Shown here: piece by piece, positions 45,738-54,879 of the stretch
How positions within the stretch are numbered: position 1 is the first letter of the stretch
Layout: every line of letters begins with the position of its first letter
NCBI RefSeq assembly: GCF_001642735.1
Contig: NZ_LWHM01000034.1
Location: forward strand, 71,152-135,151
Direction: 5' to 3'
Origin: Pseudohongiella nitratireducens
Lineage (GTDB): Bacteria > Pseudomonadota > Gammaproteobacteria > Pseudomonadales > Pseudohongiellaceae
Length of the DNA: 64,000 bases
Notes under the pieces: generated by a model
Told to the model about the DNA's origin: nothing
Databases searched by the model: none
Seen by the model: only the letters and a program-made list of their open reading frames with translations
Translations under genes and position numbers: made by a program

Positions 45738-48011
45738 TCAGGGCTGTCCCTCAATCTGCACCACTAGTGGCTCGACGGTATAAACCAGTTCACCAGTAGC
45801 AGGCAATTGGTAAGCGATATATAGCACCAGAGGGTGTCCGACCAACTCTGGCAACGGTTGGAAGTTGTCCAGTATATTGAGATATTCCACAGGCGATAGC
45901 TGCTCTTCCGGCCGGTAGGGAACAAGATCCCCGGCAGTACCATCCCAGCTGTGTATCTGCCCGTTATGTTCCAGTTGCAAATAACCCAGCCCTGCCGCAC
46001 TCAGGTCAGCCAGAACATGGAACTGTCCCTGTTTACCCACATGCACCGGATCAATATAAAAACCAGCATTGATATCAAGCTGCTGGGTCGGCGTCACGGT
46101 GTAGGAGTAATCCAGGCTGCCGTCAACCATGGCAGCAAGTGAAATGTGAGCATTGCTGCTGTTACCCGTCATACTACCCACGGTTCGGGACGGCAATAAT
46201 GGCATCCGGGTCGGCATGTAATCGGCAATCTGGAAACGTACCAGATTCAAGGTTCGCACAGCATCAGCGCCTGCTTGCAAGTCACGGTGATCAACACCGC
46301 AAGGCTGTCCCTGGCAGGATAACGCCGGACTGGAGAACAACGGTATACGCAGCGAGGCGTTGAAATCGGCCGGGTTGGCCATCACCGTAGCAAACCGTCC
46401 GTCAACACCATGCCCTGTGGCATAAGGGAAGGTGCCGCCCTCGCCGTTCTCGCGGCGCGAATGCGTTAACCCCATCAAATGCCCGAGTTCGTGGGCCAGT
46501 ACCGAGCTAACGCCGCAATCTATACCGATCAGCGAATAAGCATAGGCCTTGTCATTAAAGGCAGTGAAATCGCCCAGGCTGCGATGGCCACCCAGGTTAG
46601 CCAATCCGCACAGCGGATTACCATTGCCGACCGGACGAAACATGGCGACCAGGTCTGCACCGTAACGCTGTCTAAGAGACGCCAGGTCGCGGAATTCAGG
46701 ATGTGAACCTGCTGTCAGCTCATCGAGCTGCTGATGCATGTCCACGCCGGCGGAGGGGTAATCAGCTTCATGGTAATACACTGGCCGAAGGGTGATACCG
46801 ATACCACTGTCCTGAAAGACCTGGTTACTGACGCTGATCAGCTGGTTAATTCGCGTGGTTACCTGTCGCCCATACAGACCAGCGGTATCGCTGGAATAGA
46901 CCGCCATCAGATCAATGATGACATTGTCCAGCCGGTCCCTGTCCAGCTTCTCATCAAGAACCTGGTTAAACGGACTCAGTTGTGCGTCACGGTCACCATT
47001 TTCCTGTGTTGCCGCCACATCATGCACCACGTTTATCCAGGCATCATGGCGTAGCTCGTCAACGAACACGGTACTCCACAGCCGCATGGGTGATGTTTTG
47101 GGCGGTACCCGTACCTGGTAACGCAGCTCCGCCCGTTCTCCAGGAGCGACTGTTTCATTCAATTGGCAGGACAGGACCGGCTGGCCTTGTGAAAAACGTT
47201 GCTGGCAGGCCGGTGCAGACAGTAGCGCACTGTCTTCCAGGATGAAGTAAATATCAATAATGGGGCGTCTTAGAGTCAGTTGGCTGCTGTTCTCAACCTC
47301 AATCGTCACTTCCAGGTCCTGACTACGATCCAGAAATAATGCTGTCTCACTAAAGTGCTGGCTGATCGACAGACCAGAAGTCGCTGCCACGACATCACCG
47401 GTTCTGTCAGAGCGCGAGGGTTTTGGCGATTGCTGCAATGTCTGACGCGGCAACACATAATCCTGCAAAGAGCCGTGTCCAGACTGGGTTTGCGGCTCAA
47501 AGAAACGCCCCTGCATCATTTCACCGACGCGCTGGCCTTCAAACAGCCAGTGCCTGTCTGGTGTGACAATATCAGCAAAAGCAGCCTGGCTATTGATTGT
47601 CAGTACCAGTGAGAAAAGCCCGTCGTCGCTGTAGCCGCGGATAACCCGGTCACCATTGGGGTAAAAGCTGTCATGACGAATTCTGACAGCCACTGGCTGG
47701 TTACCCGGCAGGGTAAAGGTAAATAGCTGCCCCTGGCGTAAACTTTCGATATCACTGACAGGGAAATTGAACCGACTGCCTGCAGTTGATTCCTGTACAC
47801 CCCTTGTCGTAGCAGAGGTAGCGCTGACAGGTGCCGTTTCCTGGGCCGCTGACACCTTGCTCACAGCGAATACGGACAACCAGGCACAGAACGCCAGCAG
47901 TACCATCGTTAATGATGATGAATGCAGTGCTGAACAAGGCAAAGCGCGCGCCTGAATGCGCGGCTCAGAGCCTTGCTGTCGTGGTTCAAAACACGGCTGA
48001 TCGGCTGTCAT
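45738..48011 (-). CDS. secreted reprolysin-like zinc metalloprotease
   Basis: A 757-residue exported protein with a hydrophobic signal near residues 36-56 (VLLAFCAWLSVFAVSKVSAA). Residues about 350-560 form a metalloprotease domain with SVLAHELGHLMGLTH, the HExxHxxxxxH zinc motif of metzincins, close to the reprolysin-like M12 group. Before it are two beta-type segments, one with a repeated Gln/Ser-rich linker and one with an Ig-like sequence (DLEVTIEVENSSQLTLRRP). The C-terminal 150 residues resemble a prepeptidase-type beta domain. Substrate unknown. The annotated ATG at 48011 puts 35 residues before the signal; the true start may be the Met at about residue 36. Confidence 0.82.
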   Translation of the reverse strand: MTADQPCFEPRQQGSEPRIQARALPCSALHSSSLTMVLLAFCAWLSVFAVSKVSAAQETAPVSATSATTRGVQESTAGSRFNFPVSDIESLRQGQLFTFTLPGNQPVAVRIRHDSFYPNGDRVIRGYSDDGLFSLVLTINSQAAFADIVTPDRHWLFEGQRVGEMMQGRFFEPQTQSGHGSLQDYVLPRQTLQQSPKPSRSDRTGDVVAATSGLSISQHFSETALFLDRSQDLEVTIEVENSSQLTLRRPIIDIYFILEDSALLSAPACQQRFSQGQPVLSCQLNETVAPGERAELRYQVRVPPKTSPMRLWSTVFVDELRHDAWINVVHDVAATQENGDRDAQLSPFNQVLDEKLDRDRLDNVIIDLMAVYSSDTAGLYGRQVTTRINQLISVSNQVFQDSGIGITLRPVYYHEADYPSAGVDMHQQLDELTAGSHPEFRDLASLRQRYGADLVAMFRPVGNGNPLCGLANLGGHRSLGDFTAFNDKAYAYSLIGIDCGVSSVLAHELGHLMGLTHSRRENGEGGTFPYATGHGVDGRFATVMANPADFNASLRIPLFSSPALSCQGQPCGVDHRDLQAGADAVRTLNLVRFQIADYMPTRMPLLPSRTVGSMTGNSSNAHISLAAMVDGSLDYSYTVTPTQQLDINAGFYIDPVHVGKQGQFHVLADLSAAGLGYLQLEHNGQIHSWDGTAGDLVPYRPEEQLSPVEYLNILDNFQPLPELVGHPLVLYIAYQLPATGELVYTVEPLVVQIEGQP

Positions 48012-48110
48012 AGGTTCAAGCCAGGTTCAAGAATCAGTGTCGGATCGACAGCTTACCTGTTTGTGGGAATTTTTACCACTTACTAACAAAGAAGACCATC
48101 AACACCGCCC

Positions 48111-49127
48111 TCATGCAATATCGGCTTCGTCTACACTGCGCCCCTGCAAACCACCCGTATGCAACGCCAGCAATCGAGTTCCGTGCGGATAGTAACCATC
48201 CTCAATACGCTGAAAAAGGGCTCGCATCATGCGGCCACTGTAGACCGGTTCAAGTGGTATGCCGTGCGTTTGCCAGAAGGAATAATTAAAGTGGCTGATT
48301 TCTGCCGAACGTTTCGCGTAGCCACCAAAATGCGCAGAGGCATCCAGGCACCAGTCGACACAATGTTTGACGCCCTGGCAGCGCAGCCAGTGCTCAATCT
48401 CAGCCTGCAATGACGTCATGCCTTTCAACACCACCATGCCTCTGACAGCAGGGACTTTCTCTCTCGTCTCGAATGCAGGGTGTCTGAATGACAGTGAAGG
48501 TGTACCTTGTTGCCTCGAAAGCAGACTGATGCCTGCCACCAGGCCTGCCAGCGTTGTTGCCGTTCCGCATGGCAGCACGACTTCATCATATCCGCCAGGC
48601 AACTGTGAAATCAGAAATGCCAGTTGCTGACAGCCTTCCACTCCTGCCAGGTTTGCTCCCCCCTCTGGAATCAGCCAGGCGGGACCATGTAACGACAACA
48701 GTTCCTGCTGCCACACCGGATCATGACGCTGGCGGTATTGCTGACGACTGGCCGGATACAGTTCCATGCCACAGGATTTGAGGAAAGACAGACAATGATT
48801 GCCATGGGCAGGTAATTCGCCACGAATAATGGCTTTGGTTTTCAGACCCAGGCGCTGCCCGGCTGCAGCCAAGGCATAGAGGTGGTTAGACCAGACACCA
48901 CCAAAACTGATTAGCGTATCAAACCCCAGTTTCTGAGCAGTGAGCAAATTGCCGTAGAGCTTGAAGATCTTGTTACCACCCAGTGCAACATCGATCAAAT
49001 CCAGACGAAGCAGGTGCAGCCTGACACCCCGCTTGCGCAGCAGATCGTCATGGATGGCAGTAATCCTGACAGACCCAGGGTTGCCGGCCAGCGTGAGAAT
49101 GTCCTGGCTGATATCTGTCAGTGCCAT
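48111..49127 (-). CDS. ACC deaminase/D-cysteine desulfhydrase-like PLP enzyme
   Basis: A 338-residue fold-type II PLP enzyme. The cofactor lysine is in GGNKIFKLYGNLL, followed by FGGVWSNHLYALAAAGQRLG and the phosphate-binding LPCGTATTLAG. It matches the ACC deaminase/D-cysteine desulfhydrase family, in which most bacterial members act on D-cysteine. The true substrate cannot be told by eye. It stands alone. Confidence 0.88.
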   Translation of the reverse strand: MALTDISQDILTLAGNPGSVRITAIHDDLLRKRGVRLHLLRLDLIDVALGGNKIFKLYGNLLTAQKLGFDTLISFGGVWSNHLYALAAAGQRLGLKTKAIIRGELPAHGNHCLSFLKSCGMELYPASRQQYRQRHDPVWQQELLSLHGPAWLIPEGGANLAGVEGCQQLAFLISQLPGGYDEVVLPCGTATTLAGLVAGISLLSRQQGTPSLSFRHPAFETREKVPAVRGMVVLKGMTSLQAEIEHWLRCQGVKHCVDWCLDASAHFGGYAKRSAEISHFNYSFWQTHGIPLEPVYSGRMMRALFQRIEDGYYPHGTRLLALHTGGLQGRSVDEADIA

Positions 49128-49221
49128 CGGGAATCACTGTGTGAATGTCGTGAAACTATCATAGTGTGGCCGGCACAATTGGCAAAGACGAATGAGGCAG
49201 GCGTACAGAAATATCAGACAT

Positions 49222-49251
49222 AAAAAAAGCCGTTGATAAACAACGGCTTTT
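49222..49251 (-). terminator. rho-independent terminator of the tRNA-Val/tRNA-Asp operon
   Basis: An 11-bp perfect stem (aaaagccgttg / caacggctttt) with a 5-nt loop, and on the minus strand a run of seven T. It lies 9 nt beyond the tRNA-Asp CCA end. Confidence 0.93.
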
Positions 49252-49259
49252 CAAAATAA

Positions 49260-49336
49260 TGGCGGACCGGACGGGACTCGAACCCGCGACCTCCGGCGTG
49301 ACAGGCCGGCATTCTAACCAGCTGAACTACCGGTCC
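49260..49336 (-). tRNA. tRNA-Asp (GUC anticodon)
   Basis: A 77-nt cloverleaf: acceptor GGACCGG with CCGGTCC, anticodon stem CCGGC/GCCGG with loop CTGTCAC (anticodon GTC), and an encoded CCA. Second gene of a two-tRNA operon. Confidence 0.97.
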
Positions 49337-49404
49337 GCATACCGCAATACTGCGAATGAACCCAGACTTTGTCACTAAACTTGCGTTAACAACGCAAGGA
49401 AGTC

Positions 49405-49480
49405 TGGTGGGTGGTGAGGGATTTGAACCCCCGACATTCGCCTTGTAAGGGCGACGCTCTACCAACTGAGCTAACCACCC
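49405..49480 (-). tRNA. tRNA-Val (UAC anticodon)
   Basis: A 76-nt cloverleaf: acceptor GGGTGGT with ACCACCC, anticodon stem TCGCC/GGCGA with loop CTTACAA (anticodon TAC), and an encoded CCA. First gene of the operon, 68 nt ahead of tRNA-Asp. Confidence 0.97.
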
Positions 49481-49499
49481 GCTGTATTGAGTGACGCGC

Positions 49500-49527
49500 A
49501 TTTTACCGACTTGAGCAGACTTGTCAA
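49500..49527 (-). promoter_or_regulatory. promoter of the tRNA-Val/tRNA-Asp operon
   Basis: On the minus strand TTGACA (49522-49527) and TAAAAT (49500-49505) are 16 nt apart, with a GCGCG discriminator, a strong stable-RNA promoter. Confidence 0.85.
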
Positions 49528-49730
49528 ATGAAATTTACAAAAATGTCGCTTTGTTTTTTAATTTACTGAGAGTACTATGTGCGCCCTTGAATTCAGCCAG
49601 ATTTTGCAGTAAAGGCAGGGTAATCTGTCTACGCAATACCTGGCACTGTCAACGAAAGTGGAGGCAGAATTTTCATCATCGCACTTTCATGACACAGTCG
49701 ACTGTCTCAACCGATTAACCACGGGTTACC

Positions 49731-50084
49731 ATGGAAATTTTTAAAGAATTTAGTTTTGAAGCGGCACATCGTTTACCCAATGTGCCAGAAGATCACAAAT
49801 GTGCCCGCCTGCACGGACACTCTTTTCAGATACGCCTGAGTGTATCCGGACCCGTTGGCGAGGTATCCGGCTGGGTGATGGACTTCGGTGACATCAAACA
49901 GGCCTTCAAGCCCATCCTGAACCAGCTGGATCATTATTATCTGAATGATATTGAAGGGCTGGAAAACCCGACCAGTGAAAACATCGCACGCTGGATCTGG
50001 GACAAACTCAAGCCGACACTGCCCGAACTTAGCGAAATCCAGATTCGCGAAACCTGCACCAGCGGTTGTGTCTATCGAGGCTGA
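49731..50084 (+). CDS. queD: 6-carboxy-5,6,7,8-tetrahydropterin synthase
   Basis: A 117-residue protein of the PTPS/QueD family, second step of queuosine synthesis: it converts dihydroneopterin triphosphate to carboxytetrahydropterin. Zinc ligands are seen in [10 protein letters not shown] and ARLHGHSF, with the catalytic Cys in DHKCARLHG and the Glu in [11 protein letters not shown]. Other queuosine genes are not in the window. Confidence 0.95.
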   Translation: MEIFKEFSFEAAHRLPNVPEDHKCARLHGHSFQIRLSVSGPVGEVSGWVMDFGDIKQAFKPILNQLDHYYLNDIEGLENPTSENIARWIWDKLKPTLPELSEIQIRETCTSGCVYRG

Positions 50085-50123
50085 CACTCAAGATGCCACT
50101 AACCTGTCACTAAATCTGTGACA

Positions 50124-51287
50124 CTAGGCCAGGCTGTTTTTTATTGCCATAAAATCTTTGGGGCGGTTGATGCAATCGGCTGCAATTAATCGGCCTTGAT
50201 GGTAGTACCTGACAACGAATCCGTCTTTGTTCTCAGGACTGACCTCGCCATCCGTTTCCACCTGGTCATAGCCTTCGCAAAGACCCGCTGACTGAAGCTT
50301 GATGTCAAACTGATCCGACCAGAACCAGGGAGTAGCAGTGTATTGCTGCTGTTCGCCACACATATTGATTGCCGCCACACGTGACTGGTCATTGGCATTC
50401 TGCACAGACTCAAGGCGAATACTGCGTTGATACAATGCACTGGGGTGTGAACTGCAGTCCCCTGCCGCGTAGATATCGGTCATGCTGGTCTGCGCATAAG
50501 CATCAACGGCAATACCATTATCGAGACGCAGGCCGGCCTGCTCTGCCAGTCCGGTTTCCGGCACCACGCCGATACCCACGATAACCATATCAGCAGCAAA
50601 GACCTTATCATCCGCCGTTACGACTTCGCTGACCGAACCCTCGCCATTGATAGCGGTAACTTCACAATGGGTGACCACCTCAACACCATGATGCTCATGC
50701 AGTGCTTTAAAATAAGCAGACATCTGCTCACCGGTGACACGCTGTAACAGCCGGGATTCTCGCTCCAGGACTGTCACCTGCTTGCCAGCTTTGGCGAGCA
50801 CTGCAGCGGCCTCCAGGCCGATATACCCGCCACCGACAACGACGACTCGTGAAATACCATCCAGCTCTGCCTTGATGGCCAGCACATCATCCAGGGTGCG
50901 TAAATAATGTACGCCACCCAGACCATCACCCAGGGGCAACTTGACAGGCCGGGCACCGGTACAAAGTGCCAGCTTGTCGTAACTTAACTCACTGCCATCA
51001 CTCAACGTGACGAGGTGATTGTCGGGATCAATCGCCTTAACTTGTGTGCCCAATTTCAGGGTCACTGACTGCTTCTCGTACATGGCTTCCGGGCGCAACA
51101 GGATCTGCTCAGCCGTTTTATCGCCGGACATCACAGCTTTTGACAGCGGGGGGCGGTGATATGGCAGGTTATTCTCTGCGCCAATGAGAACGATCTCTCC
51201 TTCCCAGCCACACTTACGCAAATGCAGCGCCAATTGCGACCCCGCATGACTGGCTCCGATGACGATAGCGCGTCCGCTTTGACTCAT
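50124..51287 (-). CDS. FAD-dependent ferredoxin/rubredoxin reductase-like oxidoreductase
   Basis: A 387-residue flavoprotein with two Rossmann folds: VIGASHAGSQLALHLRK for FAD and VVVGGGYIGLEAAAVL for NAD(P)H. It also has LPYHRPPLSK and IYAAGDCSSHPS. This is the putidaredoxin/rubredoxin reductase type, which passes electrons from NAD(P)H to a small iron-sulfur or rubredoxin partner in oxygenase systems. The partner is not adjacent. The ATG at 51287 follows a GGAG site; an upstream frame start is rejected. It lies 43 nt after ung. Confidence 0.9.
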   Translation of the reverse strand: MSQSGRAIVIGASHAGSQLALHLRKCGWEGEIVLIGAENNLPYHRPPLSKAVMSGDKTAEQILLRPEAMYEKQSVTLKLGTQVKAIDPDNHLVTLSDGSELSYDKLALCTGARPVKLPLGDGLGGVHYLRTLDDVLAIKAELDGISRVVVVGGGYIGLEAAAVLAKAGKQVTVLERESRLLQRVTGEQMSAYFKALHEHHGVEVVTHCEVTAINGEGSVSEVVTADDKVFAADMVIVGIGVVPETGLAEQAGLRLDNGIAVDAYAQTSMTDIYAAGDCSSHPSALYQRSIRLESVQNANDQSRVAAINMCGEQQQYTATPWFWSDQFDIKLQSAGLCEGYDQVETDGEVSPENKDGFVVRYYHQGRLIAADCINRPKDFMAIKNSLA

Positions 51288-51330
51288 GATGTACTCCAGT
51301 ATCACGACATGACTGACGTCAGCATCGCGT

Positions 51331-52023
51331 TCAGTCAATTGCCCAGTTTATTTCTGTCTGGCCGGTTTGACGCAGATAAGCATTACAGCGTGAAAACGGC
51401 TGACTGCCAAAAAAGCCACGGTGTGCAGACAGAGGCGAAGGATGTGGTGAGCGAATAACAAAATGTTTATCGGTATCAATGACGCTGCCTTTTTTCTGGG
51501 CATAGCTGCCCCAGAGGATAAAAACCAGGTTCTCGCGCTGCTCGTTGAGGGTGGCTATCACTTTGTCTGTAAAAGTCTCCCAGCCTTTACCCTGATGTGA
51601 ATTGGCTTGCCCTGCCCTGACGGTAAGCACCGCGTTGAGCAGCAACACGCCTTGATCAGCCCAATTGCGAAGATCACCATGCGTGGGCACAGGGGCGCTC
51701 AGATCAGAAGCCAGCTCTTTGTAGATGTTTTGCAGGGACGGTGGAATCTTCACACCCTTGCGAACCGAAAAACACAGCCCTTGCGCCTGATCTGGCCCGT
51801 GATAAGGATCCTGACCAATGATGACCACACGCGTTCGATCAAACGGTGTGGTATCAAGCGCAGCGAATATTTCGGAACCAGGCGGGTAGATCGTTTGCCC
51901 CGCCTGTTTCTCAGCCAGCAGAAACTCACGCAATCGCAGCATGTATTGCTGATCAAACTCCGATTGCAATACGGCTTTCCAGGACTCATCCAGTTGAATG
52001 CTCCGTGTCGCCGTATCACTCAT
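51331..52023 (-). CDS. ung: uracil-DNA glycosylase
   Basis: A 230-residue family 1 UDG that excises uracil from DNA. The catalytic motif GQDPYHGPDQAQG includes the Asp and Tyr, and HPSPLSAHRGFFG includes the His-Pro-Ser loop. I chose the ATG at 52023; an ATG at 52035 is also possible. It follows lysS by 27 nt. Confidence 0.96.
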   Translation of the reverse strand: MSDTATRSIQLDESWKAVLQSEFDQQYMLRLREFLLAEKQAGQTIYPPGSEIFAALDTTPFDRTRVVIIGQDPYHGPDQAQGLCFSVRKGVKIPPSLQNIYKELASDLSAPVPTHGDLRNWADQGVLLLNAVLTVRAGQANSHQGKGWETFTDKVIATLNEQRENLVFILWGSYAQKKGSVIDTDKHFVIRSPHPSPLSAHRGFFGSQPFSRCNAYLRQTGQTEINWAID

Positions 52024-52050
52024 GCCGAACCCCATCAATAACAGGAAAGT

Positions 52051-53571
52051 TTAAACTGCTGTCGGGCGCATATGCGGAAACAGCAACACATCCTTAATGG
52101 AAGCCGAGTCGGTAAAAAGCATGATCAGACGATCAATACCAATGCCCTCACCGGCCGTTGGCGGCATACCGTATTCCAGTGCATTGATGTAATCGGCATC
52201 GTAATGCATGGCTTCATCATCGCCGGCATCTTTCTGTTCGACCTGCTCCCTGAACCGAGCGGCCTGATCTTCCGCATCGTTGAGCTCCGAGAAACCGTTA
52301 GCCAGTTCTCGTCCGCCAATAATCAGTTCAAACCGGTCCGTTACCTCCGGATTATCGTCACTGCGACGAGCCAAAGGCGAAACCTCGGTAGGGTATTCTG
52401 TGATGAATGTCGGTTGCAGCAGATGATGCTCAACCTTCTCATCAAAAATTTCCATCAGAATGCGGCCACTGCCCCAGCCATCATCAACCTTGATACCAAA
52501 TTTTTCAGCAGCAGATTTCAGTGAGTCACGATCCGCCAGGTCCGCCTCACTGACTTCATCGCAATGCTTCAGCACGGCATCGCGTACCGAAAGCCGGTTA
52601 AAGGGTTGGGCAAAATCGATTTCCAGTCCCTGGTACGTTACGACACTATTACCCAGAACCTGTTCAGCAATATGCCGCATCATATCTTCGGTAAAATTCA
52701 TCAAGTCATGATAATCCGCATAGGCCTGATAGAACTCAACCATAGTGAATTCCGGATTATGACGGGTCGACAGACCTTCGTTGCGGAAATTGCGGTTGAT
52801 TTCGAAGACCTTCTCAAAGCCTCCGACCACCAGACGCTTCAGGTAAAGCTCAGGTGCAATACGCAGATACATGGTCTGATCCAGCGCATTATGATGCGTG
52901 ATAAACGGCTTGGCCGTCGCACCACCGGGGATGACCTGCATCATGGGTGTTTCCACTTCCATAAACTGATGCTGTTCGAAATACTGACGCATACAGGCGA
53001 TGATCTGCGAGCGCAGCTTAAATGTGCGGCGCGACTCTTCATTGGCAATCAGGTCTACGTAACGCTGACGATAGCGCAACTCGGTATCAGAGAGCCCTTT
53101 CCATTTGTCCGGCAGTGGGCGCAGTGCTTTGGTCAGTAACTGCAGCTCTTCCACATTGACCGTCAACTCGCCTTTACCAGTGCGGAACATAACCCCACTT
53201 ACGCCAACGATATCACCCAGGTCCAGCGACTTAATTTCAGCCATCATTTCCGCAGGCAACGCTTTGTGATTCACATACAGTTGAATTTGATCACTGCTGT
53301 CCTGAATCACAGAAAAAGGGCCGCGTTGACGAATCAGGCGCCCGGCCACTTTCACCGGATGCCCCTGTAACTCAAGCTCTTCACGAGAATGCTCGGCAAA
53401 CTTGGCATGCAGGTCAGCAGCCAGCGAATCGCGTCTAAACGCATTCGGGAAAGCGTTGCGTTTTTCTCGAATGGCTGCCAGTTTTTCACGACGCTGAGCG
53501 ATCAGCTTGTTATCTTCAGCTGCGCTGGCAGCGGCGTTGTCGACTGATTGATTTTCCTGGTTCGAGCTCAT
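52051..53571 (-). CDS. lysS: lysyl-tRNA synthetase (class II)
   Basis: A 506-residue class II synthetase. The N-terminal OB-fold ([19 protein letters not shown]) binds the anticodon. Motif 2 lies in [20 protein letters not shown], and motif 3 in [12 protein letters not shown]. Length is normal. It starts 3 nt after the prfB stop codon, the conserved prfB-lysS pair. Confidence 0.97.
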   Translation of the reverse strand: MSSNQENQSVDNAAASAAEDNKLIAQRREKLAAIREKRNAFPNAFRRDSLAADLHAKFAEHSREELELQGHPVKVAGRLIRQRGPFSVIQDSSDQIQLYVNHKALPAEMMAEIKSLDLGDIVGVSGVMFRTGKGELTVNVEELQLLTKALRPLPDKWKGLSDTELRYRQRYVDLIANEESRRTFKLRSQIIACMRQYFEQHQFMEVETPMMQVIPGGATAKPFITHHNALDQTMYLRIAPELYLKRLVVGGFEKVFEINRNFRNEGLSTRHNPEFTMVEFYQAYADYHDLMNFTEDMMRHIAEQVLGNSVVTYQGLEIDFAQPFNRLSVRDAVLKHCDEVSEADLADRDSLKSAAEKFGIKVDDGWGSGRILMEIFDEKVEHHLLQPTFITEYPTEVSPLARRSDDNPEVTDRFELIIGGRELANGFSELNDAEDQAARFREQVEQKDAGDDEAMHYDADYINALEYGMPPTAGEGIGIDRLIMLFTDSASIKDVLLFPHMRPTAV

Positions 53572-53574
53572 TGC

Positions 53575-54670
53575 TTACAATCCCATTTTCAAACTGGCTT
53601 CGATAAATTTGTCCAGATCACCGTTGAGCACAGCACCTGTGTTGGTATTTTCGACATTGGTACGCAGATCCTTGATGCGCGACTGATCCAGCACATAGGA
53701 ACGAATCTGACTACCCCAGCCAATGTCTGACTTTTCTGCTTCCACCGCCTGTGCCTCTTCGCGGCGTTTCATTTCCTCCATCTCGTACAGCTTGGCTTTT
53801 AGCTGCTTGATCGCACGGTCTTTGTTCTTGTGCTGGGAACGCTCGTTCTGGCACTGCACCACAATACCACTGGGGATGTGTGTCAGACGGATCGCGGAAT
53901 CCGTGGTATTAACGTGCTGGCCACCGGCGCCGCTGGAACGGTAAGTATCGACTCGAACATCCGACATATCCAGCTCGATCTCAATATCATCATCAATTTC
54001 CGGAGAAACGAATACAGAGGAAAACGACGTATGACGACGGTTGCCGGAATCAAAGGGTGATTTTCTCACCAGGCGGTGAACGCCGGTTTCAGTACGCAGC
54101 CAGCCAAAGGCGTATTCGCCACTGAAATGAATCGTGGCACTTTTAATACCAGCCACCTCACCCGCGGAGACCTCCATGATCTCCACGCCAAAGCCTTTGT
54201 CTTCGCCCCAGCGCATATACATGCGCATCAGGATCTCTGCCCAGTCCTGGGCCTCGGTACCGCCTGACCCAGCCTGTATATCAAGAAAGGCATTGCTTTC
54301 ATCCATCTTGCCGGAAAACATACGACGGAATTCAAGCGCTTCCAGATCGGTTTCCAGCTTGTTCAGCTCTGAAATGACTTCGCCCAGCAGTTCTTCGTCA
54401 CTCTCTTCCTGAGCCAGGTCAAGCAGTTCACGGCTGTCATCCAGTCCGCTGTACATCCGGTCGATGGTGCCGACCACCCGCTCCAGGCTGGAGCGTTCAC
54501 GCCCCAGTTCCTGAGCATAATCCGGTTTCTCCCAGACGGACGCTTCACCCAGTTCCAGCTCCACTTCCGTCAAACGATCCTTTTTCAGATCGTAGTCAAA
54601 GATACCCCCTAAGCGTATCAGTACGCTCGCTGAAGTCCTTTATCTTTTGAAGTAACGGATTAATTTCCAT
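53575..54670 (-). CDS. prfB: peptide chain release factor 2 (programmed +1 frameshift)
   Basis: RF2, which releases peptides at UGA and UAA. Translation starts at ATG 54670 ([20 protein letters not shown]). After 24 codons it meets an in-frame TGA at 54596-54598 in the context CTT TGA C, preceded by an AGGGGG anti-SD-pairing element at 54605-54610. A +1 shift continues as [14 protein letters not shown], giving 364 residues. The GGQ peptide-release motif is in [16 protein letters not shown]; the SPF-type specificity motif is in [10 protein letters not shown]. The shift lets RF2 control its own level. lysS follows. Confidence 0.97.
54595..54610 (-). promoter_or_regulatory. prfB +1 frameshift signal
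   Basis: On the minus strand the Shine-Dalgarno-like AGGGGG, TAT, then CTT TGA C. This is the conserved autoregulatory site of release factor 2. Confidence 0.95.
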
Positions 54671-54879
54671 TCGGCACCTGTTAAATTTGTTGCATTCAAA
54701 GTAAGGGCGGCATTTTACACCAGCAGACGACTTATTTCACTGACCTGGACTTATTCGTTGCGGCTGACACAAACCTCAGGGTAAGCGGCATTATGCTAGA
54801 ATGACTGATTACCTGACCCACTGTACGATCCGGCCTTGGCCTGATCCTGTTAACCCGACTCAACGACACCACTTGTGAC

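Noticed and set aside
54573-54670. Two separate genes instead of one prfB
   Set aside because: The TGA lies in the exact context of the release factor 2 frameshift, with the AGGGGG element, and both halves are RF2.
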